A DNA stretch of 64,000 nt. It comes from Rivularia sp. PCC 7116 (GTDB lineage: Bacteria; Cyanobacteriota; Cyanobacteriia; Cyanobacteriales; Nostocaceae). The stretch's first letter is position 1. Every line of letters starts with the position of its first letter. This document shows, piece by piece, positions 9,907 to 18,410 of the stretch. Made by a program: the position numbers and the translations under genes. The DNA is taken from NCBI RefSeq assembly GCF_000316665.1, contig NC_019678.1, positions 372,001 through 436,000 on the forward strand, in the 5' to 3' direction. Under the pieces are notes generated by a model. It did not search any database. It was not told where the DNA came from and saw only the letters and a program-made list of their open reading frames with translations.

Positions 9907-10833
9907 ATGATGTCAAAATTTTACACTCAGTTTTCTCCGAAATTATTAAAAAGTAAACCAAATTTATTTTTAAGCCTTTTCTTCGGAAGTTTAATTTTCA
10001 CAAGTTGCGCTTCTGCTTCTTATAACAAAGATAGTGCTATCCAGGGTACAGAACTACCCAAGGCAGTTCAAGAAGTTGCAGATATTGCTCAAGTTAACCA
10101 AGCATTACCGCAAAAAAAACCGCAGCTAATTAAAAAAGCCCAAATTACGGTAATTGTTGACTCCCTAGATAAAAGCGTTGATGCCGTAGAGAAAATAATA
10201 AATCAGCAGAATGGTTACTTACTCAGTTTAGAAGAAACACAGCTTAATAACTCTTACTCGCGCCCTAATGCTAGAGTACAAATGCGAGTTCCGCAAAACC
10301 TCTTAGAAGCAACCCTTAACAAATTGTCAGAATTAGGAACCCTGCAAAGTCGGAGTATCAGCGCTGAAGATGTTGGCGAGCAAATAGTTGATTTTCAAGC
10401 AAGATTAAGCAATTTACGCAGAACCGAAAGTAACTTGCAGAAAATTATGGATAAATCGGGTTCTGTTAAAGATATATTAGGCGTTGCTCAAGAGCTTAGC
10501 AAGGTACGAGAACAAATTGAACGGATTACGGCTCAATTAAAAAGCTTGCAAAATCAAGTTGCTTATTCGACTATTACTTTAAATTTAGAAGCAGCAGTTT
10601 CAAAAAAAGGCAATCAACCTGGATTACCTTCGCAAATTCAAGATGCCTGGAATAATTCGACTAGTTCCTTTGCTACCTTTACCGTTGGATTAATGAAGTT
10701 GGGTATTTGGACAATCGTTTACACTCCATATTTATTCATTTTAGTCGCTGCTGGCTATTTTCTAAACCGTAGATTTCGTTTTTCGCGACGTTTGCAACAA
10801 ACTCCACAACCAAGAAATCCTGAGAATAATTAA
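9907..10833 (+). CDS. DUF4349-family membrane-anchored lipoprotein
   Basis: This 308-residue protein has a basic N terminus, a hydrophobic segment and Cys34 in IFTSCASAS, a probable (not ideal) lipobox. The body holds the DUF4349 features: an IDS-type beta segment (ITVIVDSLDKSVDAVEKII), the strongly conserved ARVQMRVPQNLLEATLNKL region (about residues 118-140), and then a long coiled coil around 170-215. A single membrane span near 275-292 (YTPYLFILVAAGYFLN) is followed by a basic cytoplasmic tail. This gives a periplasmic coiled-coil domain anchored at both ends. The family's function is unknown. A rho-independent terminator follows. Confidence 0.88.
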   Translation: MMSKFYTQFSPKLLKSKPNLFLSLFFGSLIFTSCASASYNKDSAIQGTELPKAVQEVADIAQVNQALPQKKPQLIKKAQITVIVDSLDKSVDAVEKIINQQNGYLLSLEETQLNNSYSRPNARVQMRVPQNLLEATLNKLSELGTLQSRSISAEDVGEQIVDFQARLSNLRRTESNLQKIMDKSGSVKDILGVAQELSKVREQIERITAQLKSLQNQVAYSTITLNLEAAVSKKGNQPGLPSQIQDAWNNSTSSFATFTVGLMKLGIWTIVYTPYLFILVAAGYFLNRRFRFSRRLQQTPQPRNPENN

Positions 10834-10951
10834 ACGAAGGAAGAAGGAAGAAGGTTGGAATTGTGATAGTTAATGATTGCGAATTGAGCATTGTGAGTTG
10901 ATTGCAAAATAAAATAATAAATCTATTTATGAAAACGAGTTGACGAATATC

Positions 10952-10983
10952 AACCCGGTATCTCACAGATATCGGGTTTTAAA
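10952..10983 (+). terminator. Rho-independent terminator after the DUF4349 gene
   Basis: The stem arms AACCCGGTATCT and AGATATCGGGTT pair over 12 bases with one G-U pair and a short CAC loop, followed by TTTT. It lies 119 bases after the stop. Confidence 0.75.
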
Positions 10984-11275
10984 GTATTTGTCACTTTTAC
11001 AATTGCAGTTCAGATATCTGTAAAAAACCAAGTTTCCGGAGATACTTTTTAGAGGATTGGAAACTTCGGTAATTTGCTTTCTCGAAGAAATAATGGTTAA
11101 AGGTTAAAAGAATATAAATTAAGGCTCAATGTCCCATATCCAATATCTTAATTATGATTACCGCTCATAAAACTTTACGAAACAATAAAATAAGCATAAT
11201 TTGTACTTTTTATCACGAAATAATGACCCTTAAGAATGCCAAGATATTTGTTAGCACAAGCGTACATAAACTCTT
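10984..11275. other. Intergenic region before the SagB-like gene
   Basis: About 290 bases with no frame that has a ribosome binding site. It must hold the promoter of the next gene. Nothing specific was recognised. Confidence 0.4.
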
Positions 11276-12835
11276 ATGCCAGAATTACACCAATCAATAG
11301 CCCAGCATTATCACGAACGTACTAAGTATGACCCAGAAACTATATCAGCCAAAAATAAAGGCTTAGACTGGGCTAAACAACCAGTACCCTTCAAAGAGTA
11401 CAAAATCGGTTCTACTTTCGATTTAAAACCTTATATCAAAGAGAAACCGACTTCATTCGCCAATAATTCGGAAGCCCAATGGTGGCAAAGGCTTTCTCGA
11501 CTGCTATTTTGCAGCTATGGTTTAACTGCCAGAATGCCTTCTATGGGAAGCACGGTGTACTTGCGTGCGGCTCCTTCGGCAGGAGGTTTGTATCCGGCAG
11601 AAATGTATTTACTAAGCAGAGGTACGCAACTTTTACCTCCTGGTTTGTACAACTACCAATGTCGGACTCATTCCTTGATGCATTATTGGGAAAGCGATGT
11701 TTGGCAGAAGCTACAATCCGCTTGTTTAGAAAATTCTTCGCTACAAAATGCTCAACTAGCAATAGTCATCACTTCTGTTTTTTATCGTTCGGCTTGGCGT
11801 TATGAAGATAGGGCGTACCGGCGAATTTGCTTGGATACAGGACATCTGATTGGAAATATCGAACTAGCTGGGGCACTTACCGGCTATCGTCCCCATTTAA
11901 TCGGTGGCTTTGTTGATGAAGATGTCAACGAACTGCTTTATGTCGATATCAAACAAGAGCAGGCGATCGCCGTTATTGCTTTGGCAGATTTGCAAGATAG
12001 TGATTCTGTAAACTCATCCTTGAGGGATCGGCAAAATGTTCGTGGGGGTAATACAGCTTTACCTTCTACTACCCAAACTGATTATCCCCGAATTCCTGAT
12101 GGAGAACTGCTTAATTATTTTCATTGTGCGACGCAGATTCAACCAAGCGCCAAAGAAAAGTTAAATCTACCCCAAGTAAAGCAAGATAAATCAATTGAGG
12201 ACAAATACAACTTTAGCTTTTGCGATAAAATCTCTACCGTCACTAAACCCATTGACTGGGGTAAAAAACTTGAAGGATTAGAAGAATCTATTCTTAAACG
12301 TCGTTCTACCCGCGCTTTTAGCGGTGAAGCTTTGCAATTTGATGAATTAAAAGCTTTACTCGATTTCACTTATCAACCTCAAAATTATACCGACCAAAAT
12401 AACGAAAGTTCTCCAGACTATTTCGATTTAAATCTAATCGAAACCTTTATTGCTGTTTCTGAAGTAGAAGGTTTGGAAAGGGGCTGTTATTATTACGCCC
12501 CTTCTTCACAAGAATTACGTCAAATACGCTTTAAAAATTTCCGGCGAGAACTCCACTTCCTTTGTTTGGGACAAGATTTGGGAAGAGATGCATCTGCTCT
12601 TGTTTTCCATACTGCCGATCTCAAAACTGCTGTTGCTCAATACGGCGATCGAGTTTACCGCTATTTGCACATGGATGCCGGACATTTAGGACAAAGACTT
12701 AATTTAGCTGCGATTCATTTAGGTTTAGGAGTTAGCGGTATTGGTGGCTTTTTTGATGACAAAGTAAATGAAGTCTTGGGTATTCCCAGCGACGAAGCAG
12801 TGTTGTACATAACAACCTTAGGAAAACCAAGATAG
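11276..12835 (+). CDS. SagB/ThcOx-type dehydrogenase with two nitroreductase domains
   Basis: This 519-residue protein contains two successive nitroreductase-fold halves of the SagB/ThcOx type, the FMN enzymes that oxidise azolines to azoles in modified peptides. The first half (about 60-240) has APSAGGLYPAE (99-109) and DTGHLIGN, but at its start it lacks the R-R-S-x-R FMN signature. The second half (about 330-519) has RRSTRAF (342-348) and MDAGHLGQR, with the equivalent GLYPAE region replaced. Together they could make one complete intramolecular dimer-like site. No YcaO cyclodehydratase, precursor peptide or transporter is adjacent, so a role in peptide modification is open. It could be a stand-alone cyanobacterial oxidoreductase. 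Confidence 0.88.
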   Translation: MPELHQSIAQHYHERTKYDPETISAKNKGLDWAKQPVPFKEYKIGSTFDLKPYIKEKPTSFANNSEAQWWQRLSRLLFCSYGLTARMPSMGSTVYLRAAPSAGGLYPAEMYLLSRGTQLLPPGLYNYQCRTHSLMHYWESDVWQKLQSACLENSSLQNAQLAIVITSVFYRSAWRYEDRAYRRICLDTGHLIGNIELAGALTGYRPHLIGGFVDEDVNELLYVDIKQEQAIAVIALADLQDSDSVNSSLRDRQNVRGGNTALPSTTQTDYPRIPDGELLNYFHCATQIQPSAKEKLNLPQVKQDKSIEDKYNFSFCDKISTVTKPIDWGKKLEGLEESILKRRSTRAFSGEALQFDELKALLDFTYQPQNYTDQNNESSPDYFDLNLIETFIAVSEVEGLERGCYYYAPSSQELRQIRFKNFRRELHFLCLGQDLGRDASALVFHTADLKTAVAQYGDRVYRYLHMDAGHLGQRLNLAAIHLGLGVSGIGGFFDDKVNEVLGIPSDEAVLYITTLGKPR

Positions 12836-13672
12836 CTCAAGTCAAAAAATCGCAAAATAGACTGCCGATTTGCAGATAAACTCAAGCTCAAAATATGGTT
12901 AATAATTAGCAATAGATATAAAAGCTTTTTGTGAATCGTTAAGTAATATTAAGGTGAAAGTTTATCAAGAATCGGTATTGCTTATACCCGATTAGGATAG
13001 AAATAGGTAAATTCGGAGGTTGTGCTGATGGCTTCCGTTAAAATACTGATATTTAGGATAATTCTCTGACAAACACAATAATGGTTCATAATAGGTATAA
13101 CAACGCAATATAGCTTTGCATAGCGTCATATTTCAATAAAAAGCGGAGGACATTCTATTGGATATTGAAATTTATCCGCAAATCTATTTACACAAAACCA
13201 CTTACAAATGCTTCTTTACTCCCCAATACTTATCGATTCATTAAGAAAAGTTTTTCAAGATAACATAATATGAAATTTATTCGCACTAAATGCGTCGCGA
13301 AGGAGTCTTTTATAAGTAAAACTATTACCGTATATTTACAGAGATTCTTTAAATTAGTTTTATTAATATCCTTAAAACAGACATTTTTGAGTTATAACCT
13401 TTAAAATGAATTGTCAACCTGTAATATTACTTACCCAACTTCCGTTAATATCAGTTTTATAAGCGGTAATCAAAGCCTCCTTTGTCATAATTGCTAATTG
13501 AGGATTGTTCCCGAATTGTTAGCAAATATCCCGTAGGACTGTATGTGGTGTGCGTGAAGTTGACAGAATATTACTTAAACCCATTTCCATTTTCCGGATT
13601 AAAAATCCTACTGTTTATCTCGTTTTCGTATTAATCAAAAAAAATTACTTGCTTTGACATTTAGAGGTATCA
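12836..13672. other. Long (0.84 kb) leader/intergenic region upstream of the LabA-like gene
   Basis: No convincing gene. Two sites with near-perfect Shine-Dalgarno sequences precede tiny frames. GGAGG near 13016 is followed by a 13-codon frame starting with ATG near 13029. GGAGGA near 13146 is followed 7 bases later by TTG at 13158 and a 28-codon frame ending at 13244. These could be leader peptides or chance. The rest is AT-rich; no riboswitch was recognised. Confidence 0.45.
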
Positions 13673-14464
13673 ATGACCATTAATAGTTTTACTGAAGCCA
13701 AAAGACCAAAAAGACCAATTAAACAACAATTGGAATACCAGCGACCAGAATACCAACGACCAGAATATCAACGACCAGAGTATCAACGACCGAATTTGAT
13801 AGTTCCTGATGTTTCTACCGTCCCCGAAGTTCCAGATGATTACATGGAAACACCGGAGATTGGTCTTGATGAAAGTATTTTCACTTGCCCAAATCGCGGT
13901 AGAGTGGCGATTTTTATCGATGGTGCAAACTTATTTTATGCAGCATTGCAGCTGGGAATTGAAATTAACTACGCCAAACTGCTTGGTTGCTTAGCGAAAG
14001 ATTCAAAATTGTTGCGTGCTTTCTTCTATACGGGGGTAGATCCAACTAACGAAAAACAACAAGGTTTCTTGTTGTGGATGCGTCGCAATGGCTATCGCGT
14101 AATTACCAAAGACTTGGTGCAATTCCCGGATGGTTCAAAAAAAGCCAATCTTGACGTAGAAATTGCTGTAGACATGATGAACCTAGCCCCTTACTACGAC
14201 ACTGCGGTGTTGGTCAGTGGTGATGGTGATTTAGCCTATGCAGTGAATGCAGTCTCTTATCAAGGCTCTAGAGTCGAAGTAGTTAGCTTGCGTTCCATGA
14301 CTAGCGAAAGCTTAATTGATGTCGCAGACTGCTTTGTTGATTTAGACGCAATCAAAAAACATATTCAAAAAGAATCGGATTCAGAGTACAGCTATAGACC
14401 GTTATCAAATTTTGATATACACCCACCAATCCACGCAGAACAACCACATTACCCAAAATCCTAA
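13673..14464 (+). CDS. LabA-like NYN-domain protein
   Basis: This 263-residue protein is of the NYN (PIN-like) ribonuclease fold, close to LabA/DUF88, which in Synechococcus takes part in circadian output. The acidic metal-site residues are visible: Asp83 in FIDGANL, Asp161 in KANLDVEIAVDM, and Asp184 and Asp186 in VSGDGDLAYA. The N terminus carries four perfect tandem copies of EYQRP (residues 21-40), encoded by 15-base direct repeats at 13733-13792. This disordered, basic extension is outside the fold. The C-terminal 35 residues are also low in structure. It is preceded by an 0.84-kb gene-free leader. RNase activity and a circadian link are inferred from the family. Confidence 0.88.
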   Translation: MTINSFTEAKRPKRPIKQQLEYQRPEYQRPEYQRPEYQRPNLIVPDVSTVPEVPDDYMETPEIGLDESIFTCPNRGRVAIFIDGANLFYAALQLGIEINYAKLLGCLAKDSKLLRAFFYTGVDPTNEKQQGFLLWMRRNGYRVITKDLVQFPDGSKKANLDVEIAVDMMNLAPYYDTAVLVSGDGDLAYAVNAVSYQGSRVEVVSLRSMTSESLIDVADCFVDLDAIKKHIQKESDSEYSYRPLSNFDIHPPIHAEQPHYPKS

Positions 14465-14785
14465 TTAATAATTCGTGATTCGTAGTTATGAACAAACAAT
14501 TTTAGATGTTGGCTTTAGTCCTTTGGGAATACTTGTGAAGCCCTTAATTTGCCTTTTTTACCCTCTCCGACGGCTGGGAGAGGGTTGGGGAAGGCAAAGT
14601 AAAAATCATGCTTATAGTATTGGGTTTGTGGATTATAAATTTAAATGTTTAGGGTTTTAAACTCACCAATATGGTTGAAGTTTCCCCATAAATCAAAAAT
14701 CTCAAATCTTTAAACCCCATCGAACCCCTTGTAAATTAAAAAAATTAAATTGTTGAAATCACAATTGCGAATCACGATTTATAAA
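14465..14785. other. Intergenic region with one hairpin repeat
   Basis: The 321 bases between convergent genes contain CCCTCTCCGACGGCTGGGAGAGGG at 14561-14584 (arms CCCTCTCC and GGGAGAGGG), a member of the CTCTCC/GGAGAG hairpin repeats also seen near 16515, 27700, 34090 and 50035. It may terminate either gene. A 61-codon frame through it is not credible. Confidence 0.55.
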
Positions 14786-16369
14786 TTACGAAGCCGGTAA
14801 ATCTACGCTGTAAAGGGTTTTTCCTTCTAAGTTTTGCAGAGCAACGCTCATACCTTTGGTTTCGGAGTTGATTTTCACCGTACCGAAAAACTGCAAACCG
14901 TATGAAGGCGATCTATTTGGTTTCGTTGTCGAATCTACGCTTTGAAACTTTACTTGCGGCCCAAAAGTATTATCTAATTGATTTGGTCCAAAGGTGCCGG
15001 AATTTAAAGGACCTGCCACAAACTCCCAAAATGGTGTAAATTCATTAAACTGGGCTTTGCTGGGGTCGTAATAATGGGCTGCTGCATAATGCACGTCAGC
15101 AGTTAACCAAACCACATTGCGGATATTTTTCTGTTTAATAAAACGCAATAAATCGGCAATTTCTAATTCTCTACCCAAAGGGACACCATCACCGTTGGAT
15201 GCATTTTCAAAATTTGTTTTACCATCTTTAACTAACAGCCCGATAGGCATATCGGCAGCTATTATCTTCCAAGTTGCTTTTGAGTCAACTAATTGATTCT
15301 GCAACCAGCGCACCTGAGAGTTACCTAAAAACGCCGTTTCCGCGCTAGCTTGCTGCTGGCGGTTAGCTGTATTAGGTCCTCTGTAGCTGCGTTTATCTAA
15401 CATAAATACTTCCAAATTAGACCCATACTTGTAAGAACGATAAATTTGTTCTGGGTCATTATAGTTAAAACGTATGGGTGTATATTCCATAAATGCCTGC
15501 TTAGCTCGCGCTGCCAGCAGAGAAACACTTTTTACTTTGTAGCGTTCGTCCTCCAAAATTTCCCCAGGATACCAATTATTAACTGTTTCATGGTCATCCC
15601 ACTGCACTAATTGGGGGACTTCAGCATTAAAGCGTTTAACATTTTCATCGAGCAGATTATAGACATAATTACCGCGAAACTCCTGCAAAGTTTCCGCAAC
15701 CTTGGACTTTTCCGGAGTTACAATATTCTTCCAAATAGTGCCATCATCCAACTTCACTTCAGCTTCAATTGGTGCGTCGGCATAAATATAATCGCCAGAA
15801 TGGATGAAAAAATCTGGTTTCATCTGCCGGATTGTTTCGTAGATTTTCATACCGCCAAAGTCAGGATTAATACCCCAACCTTGTCCGGCAGTATCCCCAG
15901 ACCAAGCAAAAAAGATATCATAGTTTGCTGATGGAGTTCGTAAATTACCTATATATGGAGCGCTGTAAGTATTGATATCGGCTAAATCCTGGAAAACTAC
16001 CCGATAAAAAACTTGCTCTCCACTTGGTAAATTATTTAGATTAACTCGCGCAGTAAAATCGCTAACTTCCAAAGCCGCAGGACCAATAACTCGTCTTGCA
16101 TCCTTAAAAGATTCATTCGTTGCGTAATCAACAATCATCCGCGCCGGTTTATCGCTACGACTCCAAATAATTGCACTATTTGAATTAACATCGCCGCTAG
16201 CCACACCATAAGGTATTTTGGGGCGCATTTTATCCGACGTAATAATCCCTGGTGCTTGAGCAAAGCTTTTATTCTGTAAAACCCTTGTGACAGCAATACC
16301 ACCAGCAGCAATTGTACTACTAAGTAAAAATCGACGACGTGAAAAGTTGTGTGAAGGATTGGTTTTCAT
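14786..16369 (-). CDS. PhoD-like alkaline phosphatase/phosphodiesterase, Tat-exported
   Basis: This 527-residue protein starts with a twin-arginine signal (NFSRRRFLLSSTIAAGG, Arg11-Arg12), cleaved probably after SFAQA, so it is exported folded. The N-terminal domain (about 45-145) is the beta-rich PhoD N-terminal domain. The metallophosphoesterase domain has FAWSGDTAGQGWG, FFIHSGDYIYAD, VQWDDHETVNNW and NVVWLTADVHYAAAHYYD, which give the Asp/His/Asn metal ligands of the Ca/Fe-dependent PhoD type. The product would release phosphate from phosphate esters in the periplasm. Regulation by phosphate is likely from the family; I did not find a convincing Pho box. Confidence 0.92.
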   Translation of the reverse strand: MKTNPSHNFSRRRFLLSSTIAAGGIAVTRVLQNKSFAQAPGIITSDKMRPKIPYGVASGDVNSNSAIIWSRSDKPARMIVDYATNESFKDARRVIGPAALEVSDFTARVNLNNLPSGEQVFYRVVFQDLADINTYSAPYIGNLRTPSANYDIFFAWSGDTAGQGWGINPDFGGMKIYETIRQMKPDFFIHSGDYIYADAPIEAEVKLDDGTIWKNIVTPEKSKVAETLQEFRGNYVYNLLDENVKRFNAEVPQLVQWDDHETVNNWYPGEILEDERYKVKSVSLLAARAKQAFMEYTPIRFNYNDPEQIYRSYKYGSNLEVFMLDKRSYRGPNTANRQQQASAETAFLGNSQVRWLQNQLVDSKATWKIIAADMPIGLLVKDGKTNFENASNGDGVPLGRELEIADLLRFIKQKNIRNVVWLTADVHYAAAHYYDPSKAQFNEFTPFWEFVAGPLNSGTFGPNQLDNTFGPQVKFQSVDSTTKPNRSPSYGLQFFGTVKINSETKGMSVALQNLEGKTLYSVDLPAS

Positions 16370-16575
16370 TACTTTTAATTATCAATGAGTGCAAAATTAT
16401 TTTTTGCCTACATTTTGACTTATGAAGTAATTTTCCGCAATTTTACCCAGATTAATTTAAATAAATATTGACATACTGAGAATTAAGTTATTAACAATTA
16501 AAACCTCACCCCTTCCCCTCTCCTTATTAAGGAGAGGGGTGTAAATACGCAAAACCCTGCTTTCTCAAAAATTTT
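16370..16575. other. Intergenic region with a CTCTCC hairpin repeat
   Basis: It holds the near-perfect hairpin CCCCTCTCCTT (16515-16525) and AAGGAGAGGGG (16529-16539), preceded by AACCTCACCCC, the typical flank of this dispersed element. No gene was seen. Confidence 0.6.
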
Positions 16576-16660
16576 GTAGGTTGGGTTAGGCGCATAAATA
16601 ATCATGATGTTTAACAAAAAAGTTACAGCAGCGCCCTAACCCAAAATTCAATTATGGCGA
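16576..16660. repeat. 85-bp repeat upstream of first tandem kinase, copy 1
   Basis: It runs from GTAGGTTGGGTTAGG to AACCCAAAATTCA...TTATGGCGA. An 85-base relative lies upstream of the next kinase at 18167-18251, with the same ends and many shared internal bases, such as ATAATCAT. The copy lies 43 bases before the kinase start. Confidence 0.75.
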
Positions 16661-16703
16661 TTAGGAAATATCTCTAATTACACAATTTTTCAAAATAAAT
16701 TTA

Positions 16704-18137
16704 ATGACAAGGCAAATATTACAAGAAAGATACGAAATTCAGCGACAGCTAGGTAAAAATCCTGGAAGAAAAACTCTTTTAGTAAAAGATTTAGAAACTG
16801 AAGAATTAGTAGTTGTTAAATTACTCAATTTCGATATTGAATTTGACTGGCAAGATTTAAAATTATTTGAGAGAGAAGCGCAAATTCTTGAAGAACTTTC
16901 ACACCCTGCGATTCCCAGCTATCTTGATTCATTTAAAGTTGATTTACCCGATACTAAAGGCTTTGGTTTAGTACAAACTTATATCCCTGCAAAATCTTTG
17001 GAAGAACATTTGCAGCAAGGGCGTACTTTTAGCGAAACAGAAGTAAAGCAAATTGCCACAGCTTTATTAGAAGTATTAACCTATCTACATTCCAGACAAC
17101 CTGCTGTTATTCACCGCGACATCAAACCCAGCAATATTTTATTAGGCGATCGCTCTGGTAATAATGTTGGCGATGTTTATTTAGTCGATTTTGGTGCGGT
17201 GAAAACTACAGCAGTGCAACAAGGTGGAACTATGACTGTTGTGGGTACTTACGGTTACATGGCTCAAGAACAATTTGGTGGGCGTGCTGTACCTGCTTCG
17301 GATTTATATAGTTTGGGTGCGACTTTGATTTATTTAGTTACTGGTAATCATCCTGCCGATTTGTTGGGGGATGATATGGTGATTAAATTTGAGGAATCGG
17401 TTAATTTAAGTAGTTCGGATTTTGTTAATTGGCTCAAATGGATGACTCAAACAACTTTAAAAAAACGCCCGTCTTCGGCTGAAGTTGCTTTGCAAGAGTT
17501 AGAAAATCCGACAGTTGTAGAGTCGAAATTATTTGTTGCTAAGCCGCAGGATAGTAAGGTTCAGTTAACAAAGAAGAAAGACGAACTAGAGATAATAATT
17601 CCTTCCCCAGGTTTTAGTTCGCAACTTGGAATTATCTGTTTACCGATGCTTTTGATGCTTTCGGGATTAATATACATCACAGTTATTACTTTAGGTGCAA
17701 TTTTGATATTAATAGTCCCTATTGCTTTTTGGATTGTGGTTTTAAGTGTATGGCAACAAATTCTCTTTACGATATTTGGATTAACTCGTATTTATATTAA
17801 TAAAAATAAAATTGAAATTACATACGAGCTATTTGGTTCAAAATTAACTAAACCCGATTCTAGCGCGCGCAATGATATTTGTAAATTGGAAATTGTTGAA
17901 AGAAGTACACATAACAATACTGTAAGTAAATATGAAATTTCAGCTAGTTTAATTATTTGGGCTGGAACCCATAATCATGAACTCGTCGCTTTTTTATTTG
18001 ATAAAGGAATTGCCAAATTAAGTATGTATCCTAAATTTTTCACTTCACTGGAAATAGAATGGTTAGCTCAAGAATTAGGTGATTTCTTAGAGTTACCGAT
18101 TAGTAGAGATTCAGTTTCAATAAAACGTGGTTGGTAG
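16704..18137 (+). CDS. Membrane-anchored Ser/Thr protein kinase
   Basis: This 477-residue protein has an N-terminal Hanks-type kinase domain (about 1-270). The ATP-anchoring Lys39 is in VVVKLL, catalytic Asp139 is in HRDIKPSN and DFG is at 162-164; the activation segment has GTYGYMAQEQF. The glycine loop is degenerate (LGKNPGRKT instead of GxGxxG). Two hydrophobic segments (about 308-352) anchor it in the membrane. The C-terminal 120 residues form a beta-rich domain repeated in the downstream paralog. It is the first of three kinases in a row, same strand, each with its own gap. Targets are unknown. Confidence 0.93.
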   Translation: MTRQILQERYEIQRQLGKNPGRKTLLVKDLETEELVVVKLLNFDIEFDWQDLKLFEREAQILEELSHPAIPSYLDSFKVDLPDTKGFGLVQTYIPAKSLEEHLQQGRTFSETEVKQIATALLEVLTYLHSRQPAVIHRDIKPSNILLGDRSGNNVGDVYLVDFGAVKTTAVQQGGTMTVVGTYGYMAQEQFGGRAVPASDLYSLGATLIYLVTGNHPADLLGDDMVIKFEESVNLSSSDFVNWLKWMTQTTLKKRPSSAEVALQELENPTVVESKLFVAKPQDSKVQLTKKKDELEIIIPSPGFSSQLGIICLPMLLMLSGLIYITVITLGAILILIVPIAFWIVVLSVWQQILFTIFGLTRIYINKNKIEITYELFGSKLTKPDSSARNDICKLEIVERSTHNNTVSKYEISASLIIWAGTHNHELVAFLFDKGIAKLSMYPKFFTSLEIEWLAQELGDFLELPISRDSVSIKRGW

Positions 18138-18166
18138 GATAAAAATATATTTATTCTTCCCAATTA

Positions 18167-18251
18167 GTAGGTTGGGTTAGGAGCTTGAATAATCATCATA
18201 TTTAATCAGTAAATTATGTCAACACTGTAACCCAAAATTCACTTATGGTGA
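18167..18251. repeat. 85-bp repeat upstream of second tandem kinase, copy 2
   Basis: It has the same 85-base length and ends as the copy at 16576-16660 (GTAGGTTGGGTTAGG start, CCCAAAATTCA.TTATGG end). Between it and the next kinase are 159 bases, including GTTGGGTTACGACAC (18286) and GTGTCTAATCCAATC (18340), a loosely mirrored pair. A related GTCTAATCCAACCTAC lies after the third kinase at 21754-21769. Confidence 0.75.
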
Positions 18252-18410
18252 CTACAAAACATCTTTATTTATTCAAATCGCTGCTGTTGGGTTACGACAC
18301 TATATTTTCAATTCGGTTTATAAATTAAATTTATCAATCGTGTCTAATCCAATCTACGAATAAACAATAAATAAAACATAGAAATTTCATAAATTATCAA
18401 AGTAAATATA

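Noticed and set aside
11479-11805. 108-codon plus-strand frame inside the SagB-like gene
   Set aside because: It lies fully in another frame of a clear conserved gene.
14475-14660. 61-codon plus-strand frame after the LabA-like gene
   Set aside because: Runs through the CTCTCC hairpin repeat and ends in AT-rich DNA; no motif.
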